Shown here piece after piece: positions 24,290-33,087 of a stretch of 40,516 nucleotides of DNA (positions are counted from its first letter, which is position 1; each line of letters begins with the position of its first letter). The stretch is from positions 1-40,516 of the forward strand of contig NZ_JAROCY010000029.1 of the NCBI RefSeq assembly GCF_029436685.1, written 5' to 3'. A program made the position numbers and the translations under genes. The DNA is from Novosphingobium cyanobacteriorum (lineage in GTDB: Bacteria > Pseudomonadota > Alphaproteobacteria > Sphingomonadales > Sphingomonadaceae). The notes under the pieces were generated by a model, which made no database searches, was not told the DNA's origin, and saw only the letters and a list, made by a program, of their open reading frames with translations.

Positions 24290-27200
24290 GTGAAGCTGAA
24301 ATTCAAGGTCCAGCCCTACCAGACGCAGGCGGTGACCGCAGTCGTCGACTGCTTCGCCGGGCAGCCGATGTCGAACGGCATCACCTACCGGATCGATCCC
24401 GGCCGGAAGGCGCAAACGAGCGCCTTCGAGGAAGGGTTCAAGAACGCCGATCTGGCGCTGACCGAGCTTCAGGTGCTGGCCAACATCAAGGATGTCCAGA
24501 GCCGCCAGAACCTGCCGGTTTCCGACAAGCTGGTCGCCAACGCTGGCTGCCGGATCAACCTCGACATCGAGATGGAGACGGGGACCGGCAAGACCTATTG
24601 CTACATCAAGACGATCTTCGAGATGAACAAGCGCTACGGCTGGTCGAAGTTCATCATCATGGTGCCGTCGATCGCCATCCGTGAGGGCGTCTACAAATCG
24701 CTGCAGATCACCGCCGACCACTTCACCGAAAGCTACGGCAAGAAGGCGCGCTTCTTCATCTACAATTCCAAGCGCCTGCACGAGCTGGAGAGCTTTTCGT
24801 CGGACGCCGGCATCAACGTGATGGTCATCAACATCCAGGCGTTCGCGGCGCGCGGCGCCGACAACCGCCGCATCTATGAGGAGCTGGACGACTTCCAGTC
24901 GCGCAAGCCCATTGACGTGATCGCCAGCAATCGGCCGATCCTGATCCTCGATGAGCCGCAGAAGATGGAGGGCGCGGCCACGATGGAGGCGCTGCCCAAG
25001 TTCAAGCCGCTCATGATCCTGCGCTATTCGGCTACCCACAAGACGCAGCATAACCGCGTTCACCGGCTCGATGCGCTCGACGCCTACAACCAGAAGCTGG
25101 TGAAAAAGATCGCGGTTCGGGGCATCCAGACGCGCGGGCTCGCTGGCACAAACGCCTACCTCTATCTGGAGGGAATCGAGATCTCGAAGAAGGCGCCGGT
25201 GGCGCGGATCGAGATCGAGGTGAAACTCGCGAGCGGCGAGATCAAGCGTCAGCTTAAGCGATTGGAGTTCCGGGACGACCTGTTCGCAAAGTCCGAAGAA
25301 CTGGACCAGTACCGCGACGGCTTCACCATTTCCCAGATCGATGCGCGCAACGACACGGTCGAGTTCACCAATGGCGTGGTGCTGCGCGCCGGAGAGGCAA
25401 CGGGCGACGTGTCCGAGCGCGACATCCGGCGCATCCAGATCCGCGAGACGATCAAGGCACATCTCGACAAGGAGAAGCAGCTCTTCGTCCAGGGTATCAA
25501 GGTGCTGTCGCTGTTCTTCATCGACGAGGTGGTGAAGTACCGTGACTACGCCCAGCCCGATGAGAAGGGCGAGTATGCCCGCGTGTTCGAGGAGGAGTAC
25601 GAGCTTCTCAAGGCGGAGTATCTGGCTGAGTTGGCGATCGATAACGACGCCTACCGCAAGCACCTGTCGGGCATCGATGCGGCCAAGACGCACAACGGCT
25701 ATTTCGCGATCGACAAGAAGACCAACCGGCTGAAGGATCCCGCCGTCGGGGCTCGGTCGGTCGATTCAGACGACGTGGACGCCTACGACCTGATTCTGAA
25801 GGACAAGGAACGGCTGCTGTCCTTCGCAGAGCCGACGAGGTTCATCTTCTCACACTCAGCGCTGCGTGAAGGGTGGGACAATCCCAACGTCTTCGTCATG
25901 TGCATGCTCAAGCACAGTGACAATACCGTTTCGCGGCGCCAGGAAGTGGGCCGGGGGCTGCGCCTGTCGGTCGACCAGAACGGCGATCGCATGGACAACC
26001 CGGCGGTGGTCCACGATATCAACGTGCTGACCGTCGTCGCGAGCGAGAGCTACAAGAACTTCGTCGCCGGCCTCCAGAAGGAAATCGCCGACACGCTGAC
26101 CTCTCGGCCGCGCAAGGCAAGCGAGGCGTATTTCACCGGGAAAACGATCACCACAGATACAGGCTCGATCGAGATCACGCCGGCCATGGCGAAGCAGATA
26201 TACCGCTACCTCGTGAAGAACGACTATTCCGACGACACGGACCAGATCACCAGCGCCTACCATCAGGCGAAGGAAGCCGGAACTTTGGCGGCTTTGCCGG
26301 ACGAGTTGAAGGCGCACGCCGATCAGATTTTCCAGATCATCGACAGCGTATTCAGCGACGCGCAGCTGCCGAAGGTGGAGGACGGCCGCAAGCCGAAGAC
26401 CAATCCGCTTAATGAGAATTTCGAGAAGAAGGAGTTCCAGGAGCTTTGGCGGCGCATCAACCAGAAGGCCGTCTATCGGGTCGAATTCGACTCCGACGAG
26501 TTGGTTCGCAAATGCGTGAGCGCTCTCGATAGCCACCTTCGCGTGACGCCGCTCCAGTACACGGTCCAGACCGGCATCCAGGGCGACGGGTTGACCGATG
26601 AGCAGCTCAAGGCGGGTGATGGTTTTGCCCTTACAGGCTCAACGACCGAGCGCGGAGGATCAGTCCATTCGCTCGTGAAATACGACCTCCTCGGGAAGAT
26701 CGCCGAAAACACGGAACTCACGCGCAAAACTGCAGCCGAGATCCTGACGGGCATTCAGGCCAGCGTTTTCGGACAGTTCAAGGAGAACCCCGAGCACTTC
26801 ATCGCCGAGGCATCGCGGATCATCGCCGAGCAGAAGGCAACGATGGTCATCGAGCGGCTGGCCTATGACGGGCTGGCCGAACGCTACGACGTCGACATCT
26901 TCACCGCGAACCAGACCGGCCAGGACTTTTCCAAGGCGTCGGCCAAGCTCAAGCGGCACATCTACGACTACGTGGTCACCGACTCCGAAATTGAGCGCAA
27001 ATTCGCAGACCGGCTCGACGTTGCCAGCGAGGTGGTCGTTTATGCCAAGCTACCGCGCGGCTTCCTGATCCCGACACCAGTGGGCGACTATAACCCCGAC
27101 TGGGCAATTTCCTTCAAGGAAGGAAGCGTAAAGCACATCTACTTCGTCGCAGAGACCAAGGGCACCATGTCCACGATGAAGCTCCGCGAGATCGAGAACA

Positions 27201-27328
27201 CCAAGATTGCTTGCGCCCGAAAGTTCTTCGATGAGATCGGTCAGCGTGTGTCGGAGGATCGGGTCAAGTATGACGTGGTGACGAGTTACGAGAAACTGAT
27301 GGATATCGTGGGACGCGCGACAGCCTAA
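24290..27328 (+). CDS. type III-like Res, helicase with C-terminal PD-(D/E)XK nuclease
   Basis: A 1012-residue protein. Walker A METGTGKT is at residues 95-102 and the DEAD-like DEPQ box at 221-224 (ILILDEPQKMEG). Helicase C motifs appear as FIFSHSALREGWDNPNVFVM and RRQEVGRGLRLSV. The C-terminal nuclease carries NPDWAI near 937 and AETKG near 954, giving the D...ExK catalytic set. This is the expected architecture and length of a type III Res translocase-nuclease. It starts with GTG at 24290 after GAGGGGGC, 10 nt past the Mod stop. With Mod it should form the restriction core, although the preceding helicase and DUF4391 genes are not part of classical type III systems. Confidence 0.88.
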   Translation: MKLKFKVQPYQTQAVTAVVDCFAGQPMSNGITYRIDPGRKAQTSAFEEGFKNADLALTELQVLANIKDVQSRQNLPVSDKLVANAGCRINLDIEMETGTGKTYCYIKTIFEMNKRYGWSKFIIMVPSIAIREGVYKSLQITADHFTESYGKKARFFIYNSKRLHELESFSSDAGINVMVINIQAFAARGADNRRIYEELDDFQSRKPIDVIASNRPILILDEPQKMEGAATMEALPKFKPLMILRYSATHKTQHNRVHRLDALDAYNQKLVKKIAVRGIQTRGLAGTNAYLYLEGIEISKKAPVARIEIEVKLASGEIKRQLKRLEFRDDLFAKSEELDQYRDGFTISQIDARNDTVEFTNGVVLRAGEATGDVSERDIRRIQIRETIKAHLDKEKQLFVQGIKVLSLFFIDEVVKYRDYAQPDEKGEYARVFEEEYELLKAEYLAELAIDNDAYRKHLSGIDAAKTHNGYFAIDKKTNRLKDPAVGARSVDSDDVDAYDLILKDKERLLSFAEPTRFIFSHSALREGWDNPNVFVMCMLKHSDNTVSRRQEVGRGLRLSVDQNGDRMDNPAVVHDINVLTVVASESYKNFVAGLQKEIADTLTSRPRKASEAYFTGKTITTDTGSIEITPAMAKQIYRYLVKNDYSDDTDQITSAYHQAKEAGTLAALPDELKAHADQIFQIIDSVFSDAQLPKVEDGRKPKTNPLNENFEKKEFQELWRRINQKAVYRVEFDSDELVRKCVSALDSHLRVTPLQYTVQTGIQGDGLTDEQLKAGDGFALTGSTTERGGSVHSLVKYDLLGKIAENTELTRKTAAEILTGIQASVFGQFKENPEHFIAEASRIIAEQKATMVIERLAYDGLAERYDVDIFTANQTGQDFSKASAKLKRHIYDYVVTDSEIERKFADRLDVASEVVVYAKLPRGFLIPTPVGDYNPDWAISFKEGSVKHIYFVAETKGTMSTMKLREIENTKIACARKFFDEIGQRVSEDRVKYDVVTSYEKLMDIVGRATA

Positions 27329-27354
27329 CGCCGATAAGTTTTGAGGGAGAAGCT

Positions 27355-29202
27355 ATGCGAGTTCGACGCCTCAAGATCACAAACTTCCGGGGTGTCTCTC
27401 AGGGCAGCGTCGATTTTTCCGGCCATACGCTTCTTGTGGGTGGCAACAATATTGGAAAGTCGACCGTGTGCGAGGCGCTTGATCTCGTCCTGGGACCGGA
27501 AAGGCTTTTTCGAAGACCCGTTGTTGACGAGCACGACTTTCACTGCGGACGATATTTGGCGGCGGACGGAATTCCCATCGAAATCCGTATTGAGGCAATC
27601 CTTGTCGATCTCTCCGAAGAGGCAACACGCCGGTTCGGCGGTCATTTACGCCGGTGGGACGATAAGGCCGGCACCTTCATCGACGAAGGGGATAACGGGC
27701 TCGCCGAGGCCGACGCGCTTGGAGCGGTCTGGGCCCTACCGCTGCTATTTATCGGCCGCTACGATCGGGAGGAGGACGATTTCGTCGGGAATACCTTTTT
27801 CGACCATCCAACCAAGGAAGTCGATGCTCTCGATGAGGAGTCCGAGATAAAGCTTGGACAAGGGCGCGTTCCGTTCACGCGCGCGCACAAGCGGCTTTGC
27901 GGCTTTGTGTTTTTACGGACCCTGCGGACCGGGTCACGAGCGCTAAGCCTTCAGCGGGGGTCTTTGCTCGATTCGGTCCTAAAGCTCGGCGGGGCTGGCG
28001 CGGTTGAGATGTGGCAGGATACGCTCGGCCGACTGCAAGGCCTCGACCCTGGAATCGGCGAGATCGAGCAGTTGAAGCAAATTCGCGCCGAAGTCAGGTC
28101 GCGTATGGGCCGTTTCGTGAATCTCGCGCCAGGCGATAACTCTACAGCGTTCTTCGCGTCGGACCTGACGCGCGAGCATCTGCGCGAGGTCGTGCGTCTG
28201 TTCATCGCTGCACAGCCAGGGCAACATCTCGTACCGTTCGGCCGACTTGGCACCGGCTCGATTAATTTATTGGTCTTTGCGCTGCTGACATTCATCGCTG
28301 AGCTGAAGGACAAGCAGTCGGTGATCTTCGCGATGGAGGAGCCCGAGATTGCGCTGCCACCGCATACGCAGCGCCGCGTCACACGCTTCGTGCTGGCCGA
28401 GATGGGGCAATCCATCGTCACTTCGCATTCGCCCTATGTGATTGAGCAATTCGATCCATCGCAGATCGTCATCCTTAGCCGCGACGAGGGTGGGGCGCTG
28501 ACGGGCCAGCCGATCGACGCTCAGGCGGTTAAGCCAAAGACCTACCGGACGGAGCGTCGCCAGTTCGCCGAGGCGATCCTGAGCCGGGCGGTGCTGGTCG
28601 TTGAGGGCTCGACCGAGGCGTCGCTGTTTCCGGTTGCATCGTCTATAATGGAGGCCTCGCTGCCTGCGGACACTTACATGCATTTCGATCTTGCCGGCGT
28701 CAGCGTCTTTGACGCCGGCGCGGACAATGCAGTGCCGCGTCATGGCCCGATTTTCTCTGCGCTCGGCAAGCTAGCCTTCGGGTTTTACGACAAGCCGAAC
28801 GCCGCATTTGGTCAAGATTCTCTCGAAAAGCTGAAAAGCTACACTCAGGTCTGGGAGTCGCCCGAGAAGGGTATCGAGAACGTCCTTGTCAAGCAGATGC
28901 CGATCCCGGTCGTGCGGCGCTTTCTCGACGAAGTGAAAGATCGGTCCGATTATCCCCCTGTCGGGACCTATGATCCGGCGGCCAGTGATGCGGACGCAGC
29001 GGCATTGGCTATCAAAGTGCTTAAAGCCCGCAAGGGCGAGGCCTATGGATATGCGGCGATGTTGATCGCGCAGTGCCAGACCGCGGCGGAACTGCCCGCG
29101 ACGATCCGCGAGATCCTGGAGGCAATTCATAAGTGTCTTAGTGCTGTACCCGATGACATTGCCGCACCTGTGCCTGGCGATTTCGGGGACTTGCTGGAAT
29201 GA
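27355..29202 (+). CDS. OLD-family ATPase/Toprim nuclease, GajA-like
   Basis: A 615-residue protein. Walker A GGNNIGKST is at residues 29-37, the ABC-type signature GTGSINLL at 299-306, Walker B VIFAMEEPEIALP at 323-335 and TSH at 355-358. A Toprim domain starts with VVEGSTE at 415-421, giving the catalytic glutamate; a later acidic position appears in FGFYDKPN (about 479). This is the layout of OLD nucleases and of GajA, the nicking nuclease of Gabija. The next gene overlaps by ATGA and is UvrD-like, which is the gajA-gajB order. The ATG 27355 follows GAGGGAGAAG, 26 nt after the Res stop, so it may be transcribed with the Mod/Res genes. Confidence 0.82.
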   Translation: MRVRRLKITNFRGVSQGSVDFSGHTLLVGGNNIGKSTVCEALDLVLGPERLFRRPVVDEHDFHCGRYLAADGIPIEIRIEAILVDLSEEATRRFGGHLRRWDDKAGTFIDEGDNGLAEADALGAVWALPLLFIGRYDREEDDFVGNTFFDHPTKEVDALDEESEIKLGQGRVPFTRAHKRLCGFVFLRTLRTGSRALSLQRGSLLDSVLKLGGAGAVEMWQDTLGRLQGLDPGIGEIEQLKQIRAEVRSRMGRFVNLAPGDNSTAFFASDLTREHLREVVRLFIAAQPGQHLVPFGRLGTGSINLLVFALLTFIAELKDKQSVIFAMEEPEIALPPHTQRRVTRFVLAEMGQSIVTSHSPYVIEQFDPSQIVILSRDEGGALTGQPIDAQAVKPKTYRTERRQFAEAILSRAVLVVEGSTEASLFPVASSIMEASLPADTYMHFDLAGVSVFDAGADNAVPRHGPIFSALGKLAFGFYDKPNAAFGQDSLEKLKSYTQVWESPEKGIENVLVKQMPIPVVRRFLDEVKDRSDYPPVGTYDPAASDADAAALAIKVLKARKGEAYGYAAMLIAQCQTAAELPATIREILEAIHKCLSAVPDDIAAPVPGDFGDLLE

Positions 29203-30085
29203 AGTTGGAGCTGTGCGAGAAGCGAAAGGCGATCATCGGGCAGGCCGGGCACCTGCTGGTGCTCGGTGGACCCGGCTCAGGCAAGACGACGATTGCGCTA
29301 TTCAAGGCACAAGCCCGCTTCGCGACGCTTAAGCCCGGTCAGGAAGTTCTGTTCCTGAGCTTCTCTCGTGCGGCGATCCGGCAGGTCCTCCTACGCTGCA
29401 AAGAAATCCTGACGCCGAGCCAACGCAGGGCCGTCGTGGTCCAGACCTACCACGCGTTCTGTATGGAGACGACAATCAGTGGCGGATTGTGCGGGCGCTC
29501 GCCCAAGTGACCGACGTGTTCTGTCTGGCGGATCCGGAACAGCGGATATTCGATTATCGGGACGACATCGATCCTCGCCGTCTGGACATTCTACGCGAGG
29601 CTGTCGCGATTGCCGAATTCGATCTCGGCGGTGACAACCACAGGAGTCCAAATGCCGGCATCCTTCAGTTTGCCGATGCGGTATTGCGCAATCAAAGTCC
29701 GCTGCCGGCAACACCTGACGTCAAGCAGGTGAGCTATTGGGTGAACGCGTTCCCCGCGACGGTTCACGCGGCGGTGATCTGGACTTTCAGCGCTTTGCGA
29801 AAAAAAGGTGTCGAGAAGCCTAGTGTCGCGGTGCTGTCGCGGAGCAACTCGCTCATCGCGGACCTTTCAGTTATCCTTTCGGAGCCTCATACCTACAATA
29901 ATCAGCCGCTCTCCGTTATTGAGCATGATGTCGTGTGGGATGCGGAACTATCGGCTGCGGCGGCAGTCGTCGTCGCATCGATCCTGGAGTGGCCGACGGG
30001 ACCAGCCGAAGAGAGCCTAACGCGGACACTTCGCGTGATTGCAGGCTTCTACAGGTTGAAAAATGCCGAAGAGCAAACCAATGCC
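29199..30085 (+). pseudogene. UvrD-type helicase, GajB-like, internally deleted and truncated
   Basis: The N-terminal fragment (from ATG 29199, overlapping the GajA-like stop) has Walker A LGGPGSGKTT, FLSFSRAAIRQVL and TYHAFCMET, then runs out of frame to a stop at 29510. The second frame, readable from about 29468, resumes with DDNQWRIVRALAQVTD, then VFCLADPEQRIFDYRDD and DNHRSPNAGI. In UvrD-type helicases the Walker B motif DEFQDT lies immediately before the DDxQW segment and roughly 100 residues after HAFC, so that stretch is missing here along with a frame change at about 29466-29470. The 3' half (motifs IV-VI) is removed by the IS at 30086. GajB is an NTP-sensing partner of GajA; this copy cannot be functional as a helicase. 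Confidence 0.8.
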
Positions 30086-30187
30086 TGTTGAGTAGCGCCG
30101 AGAATTGACCCAGGATTATCACTGAGAATTGACCCGGGTGGATGTGGGATATGTGCTGCCCAAGGCGAGCAAGGTCAAGGTTTGGGT

Positions 30188-30955
30188 TTATCCCTTTCTG
30201 GCTTTGGGAGTGGCGGAACTGGCCCTGAATCGGAAGCTGTCATTGCCGGTTTCTAGGATGTGGCAGTGATGGGTAAGGCGATCCAGCAGGGCGGTCGTCA
30301 TCTTGGCATCGCCGAAGATGCTGGCCCACTCGCTGAAGCTGAGGTTGGTGGTGATCACGACGCTGGTACGCTCATACAGCTTGCTGAGCAGGTGGAACAG
30401 CAGCGCCCCACCTGACGGGCTGAAGGGCAGATAGCCCAGTTCATCCAGGATGATGAGGTCGAGCTTAAGCAGCCGCTCGGCCAGTTGGCCAGCCTTGTTG
30501 GCCGCCTTTTCCTGTTCCAGCGCATTGACCAGATCGACGGTGGCGAAGAAGCGCACCTTCCTTCGGTGGTGCTCGACAGCCTGGACGCCAAGGGCGGTGG
30601 CAATGTGACTTTTGCCGGTACCGGGCCCGCCGATCAGCACCACATTGTCGGCACTGTCGATGAAGTCGCCACGGTGGAGCTGACGCACCAAGGCTTCGTT
30701 GATCTCGCTGGCGGCAAAGTCAAAGCCGGCCAGATCCTTATAGGCCGGGAAGCGAGCAGCCTTGATCTGATAGGCGATCGAGCGAACCTCACGTTCAGCC
30801 ATCTCTGCCTTGAGCAACTGGGACAGCATGGGGACGGAGGCTTCGAAGGCAGGCGCGCCCTGCTCGATCAGGTCACCGACGGCCTGAGCCATGCCGTACA
30901 TTTTGAGGCCGCGCAGCATGACGACGACGGCGGCGCTGGCGGGATCATGACGCAT
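30188..30955 (-). CDS. istB: IstB, IS21-family transposition helper ATPase
   Basis: A 255-residue DnaC-like AAA+ protein. Walker A is GGPGTGKSHIA near residue 108, Walker B LDLIILDELGYLPFS near 168, and TSVVITTNLSFSEWASIFGD follows, all classic IstB. IstB binds DNA and remodels the target for the IstA transposase. It overlaps the istA end by 11 nt. The protein is full length with no visible damage, so the IS could still be active. Confidence 0.93.
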   Translation of the reverse strand: MRHDPASAAVVVMLRGLKMYGMAQAVGDLIEQGAPAFEASVPMLSQLLKAEMAEREVRSIAYQIKAARFPAYKDLAGFDFAASEINEALVRQLHRGDFIDSADNVVLIGGPGTGKSHIATALGVQAVEHHRRKVRFFATVDLVNALEQEKAANKAGQLAERLLKLDLIILDELGYLPFSPSGGALLFHLLSKLYERTSVVITTNLSFSEWASIFGDAKMTTALLDRLTHHCHILETGNDSFRFRASSATPKARKG

Positions 30956-32474
30956 GACGCATCTCCCTCAGCGTATCGTAGCGACCAACATCGGCTTTGG
31001 GCTCCTTGCCGAGGCGCAGAGCCTGCGGTGCATCGATGGGAGGAGCTGGTGGTGCCTTTCCGTCGATCAGGCGGTGCAGCACGTTGAGCACATGGGTTTT
31101 GGTTGCCACCCCATCCTCAAGCGCCAGTTCGACAGCGCGCAGGACGGCCTGTTCGTCATGGTGCAAAACAAGCGAGAGGATCTCGACCATCTCCTTGTCA
31201 CCACCAAGTCGCTTGAGCAGTTGGGATTGCAATTGCCGGAAGGTTTCGGGCATCTCCAGAAAGGGGGCGCCATTGCGCAAGGCGCCGGGTTTGCGCTGAA
31301 TGACGGCGAGATAATGCCGCCAATCATAGATCGTGCGCCCCGGCTTCTGGTGGGATCGATCAATAATCCGGGGATGTTCGCACAGGATTTGCCCTTCCGC
31401 GACGATGACAAGACGCTCAGGATAAACGTGCAGACTGATCGGCCGATTGGCGAAGGAGGCTGGCACGCTGTAGCGGTTGCGCTCGAAGGCAATCAGGCAG
31501 GTGGGCGATACGCGTTTGGTCTGCTCGACGAAGCCGTCGAAGGGCCGCCCCATGGGCATCAGATTGGCCACCTCGTCGGCGTGCACATCGGCAATGGTGC
31601 CGGGGAGTGCGCCGTGCTGGATGTCTGCCCATTGCGCGATGCATCGTTCCTCAAACCAGTCGTTGAGAGCCGCAAGATCCGGGAAGCTGGGCATAGGTTG
31701 CCACAGGCGGTGGCGTGCATCCTGAACGTTTTTCTCGACTTGTCCCTTCTCCCAGCCTGAAGCTGGATTGCAGAAGTCGGTCTCGAACAGATAGTGGCTG
31801 GCCATAGCCGCAAACCGCGCATTGACTTGGCGCGCCTTGCCGCGGCCGATTTTGTCGACCGCCGTTTTCATATTATCAAAAATCCCGCGCTGCGGCACGC
31901 CGCCCAGCACCCGGAATGCCTGCGTCAGGGCATCAAACAACATCTCATGTGTCTGCAGCAGATAAGCCCGCACGATGAACGCGCGACTATGCGCCAGCTT
32001 GGTATGGGCCACCTGCAGCTTGACCTGCTTGCCGCCCAAAACCGCATAATCCTCGCTCCAGTCGAACTGGAAGGCTTCGCCAGGCTGGAAGGCCAGCGGA
32101 ACGAAAGTTCCGCGCCCGCTGGTCTGCTGCTCATACTGGCGATCGCGCTTCCAACCGCGGGCAAAGGCCGCCACGCGAGTATACGAGCCGTCATACCCGA
32201 GTGCGACGAGATCGGCATAAAGCTGCTTGGCAGTGCGCTTCTGTTTGCGCGACTTGCCCGATTCCGCCCTAAGCCAACCCGTCAGTTTCTCGGCAAATGG
32301 GTCCAATTTGCTCGGCCGGTCGGGAACCTTGAACACCGGTTCCACCGCGTCGGCACGAAGATATTTGCGGATTGTGTTGCGAGATAAGCCGGTGCGCCGT
32401 TTGATCTCGCGAATGGGTATGCCTTGGCGAAAGTGCCAGCGGCGGATCACACTGAGTAGGTCCATGTCGATCAC
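30945..32474 (-). CDS. istA: IstA, IS21-family transposase
   Basis: A 509-residue transposase. The N-terminal HTH is REIKRRTGLSRNTIRKYLRA at about residues 22-42. The rve integrase core shows FQFDWSEDYAVL (first D), GIFDNMKTAVDK (second D) and ASGWEKGQVEKNVQDARH (E), which gives the DDE triad. The C-terminal part has the beta-barrel typical of the family (RYSVPASFANRPISLHVYPE). It is full length and begins with ATG 32474, 101 nt from the IS end. Confidence 0.93.
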   Translation of the reverse strand: MIDMDLLSVIRRWHFRQGIPIREIKRRTGLSRNTIRKYLRADAVEPVFKVPDRPSKLDPFAEKLTGWLRAESGKSRKQKRTAKQLYADLVALGYDGSYTRVAAFARGWKRDRQYEQQTSGRGTFVPLAFQPGEAFQFDWSEDYAVLGGKQVKLQVAHTKLAHSRAFIVRAYLLQTHEMLFDALTQAFRVLGGVPQRGIFDNMKTAVDKIGRGKARQVNARFAAMASHYLFETDFCNPASGWEKGQVEKNVQDARHRLWQPMPSFPDLAALNDWFEERCIAQWADIQHGALPGTIADVHADEVANLMPMGRPFDGFVEQTKRVSPTCLIAFERNRYSVPASFANRPISLHVYPERLVIVAEGQILCEHPRIIDRSHQKPGRTIYDWRHYLAVIQRKPGALRNGAPFLEMPETFRQLQSQLLKRLGGDKEMVEILSLVLHHDEQAVLRAVELALEDGVATKTHVLNVLHRLIDGKAPPAPPIDAPQALRLGKEPKADVGRYDTLREMRHAS

Positions 32475-32575
32475 TCCGATGCCTCCCGACTGTCAGCCGG
32501 GGGCGAGGAAAGCATGGGTCAATTCTCAGTGATAATTTCTGCCTCTCCTGGGTCAATTCTCGGCGCTACTCAACA

Positions 32576-32927
32576 CCATATCGCTGATCGATGCGATTTC
32601 CGCGCTGTCCGGCGCGAGCACCCGGTCAATGAACGAATCGATGATCGACAACGCATCGCCACCGGCATCGATCGCATCGCCGAGATGCTGCGCCAGAATC
32701 TCGCACGAGCGGCGATAACTCTGGAACACCAGGTCTTCCTGGTCTGCGAAATAGTAATAGAGCGCGGCGCGCGAGACACCCAGTTCTTCGGCGATCGCCG
32801 GTAGGGAGACCGATGAGACCCCGATCCGGTTGAGAATGCGCGCTGCCACCACAAGCACACGAGTCCGCTTGGAACCCCGCGCCGAGCGCGATTTCAGTTT
32901 CTGTTCGGTCACAGGCCCTTTCACCAC
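32576..32927 (-). pseudogene. TetR-family regulator, 3' end removed by the IS
   Basis: The remaining part encodes about 117 residues: an N-terminal TetR DNA-binding domain with RVLVVAARILNRIGVSSVSL, AIAEELGVSRAALYYYFADQ and EDLVFQSYRR. TetR regulators are normally about 190-210 residues, so most of the ligand-binding domain is lost. The reading frame continues 7 codons into the IS end. The gene is divergent from the TonB-dependent receptor gene 160 nt away and probably regulated it. Confidence 0.8.
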
Positions 32928-33087
32928 AAGGCGGCACTTTACGTCAACTGGTCACTTTGCACCCATATGTAAAATACGCTTGACAGCGATGTGACGTTCA
33001 GATTTATCTTTGCCCCGAAATGTAAAAAACCATGATGCGGCTGCGGCATTGCAGCGCTGATGACAGGGTTCGGAGAGGGAGATTTCG
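32928..33087. promoter_or_regulatory. divergent promoter region between tetR remnant and TonB-dependent receptor
   Basis: A TTGACA at 32980-32985 is followed about 17 nt later by TTTATC (33003-33008), a plausible sigma70-type promoter for the receptor gene. ACGTCA (32941) and TGACGT (32991) form a spaced inverted pair that could be operator half-sites for the divergent TetR protein. The receptor ATG at 33088 has GGAGAGGGAG upstream. Confidence 0.45.

Larger units (their letters stand above)
30086..32575. mobile_element. IS21-family insertion sequence
   Basis: A 2490-bp element with terminal inverted repeats that begin TGTTGAGTAGCGCCGAGAAT at 30086 and are repeated in reverse complement ending at 32575. 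Inner repeats GAGAATTGACCC occur twice near each end, as is usual for IS21-family transposase binding sites. It encodes istA and istB on the minus strand. The flanks CAATGCC (left) and CCATATC (right) show no target-site duplication, and a different broken gene lies on each side, so recombination or deletion followed insertion. Confidence 0.9.

Noticed and set aside
24266..25693. 475-codon minus-strand reading frame
   Set aside because: Antisense to the Res gene with intact helicase motifs; Leu/Arg/Val-rich shadow composition.
18190..29202. DISARM or BREX assignment
   Set aside because: No DrmA/DrmB (DUF1998) proteins, no PglZ, BrxC or BrxL; Mod/Res are type III-like. Only the SNF2/PLD element is reminiscent of DISARM.
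29440..29530. Programmed frameshift in the UvrD-type gene
   Set aside because: A frameshift alone cannot explain the missing segment with Walker B; no slippery heptamer is visible at the junction.
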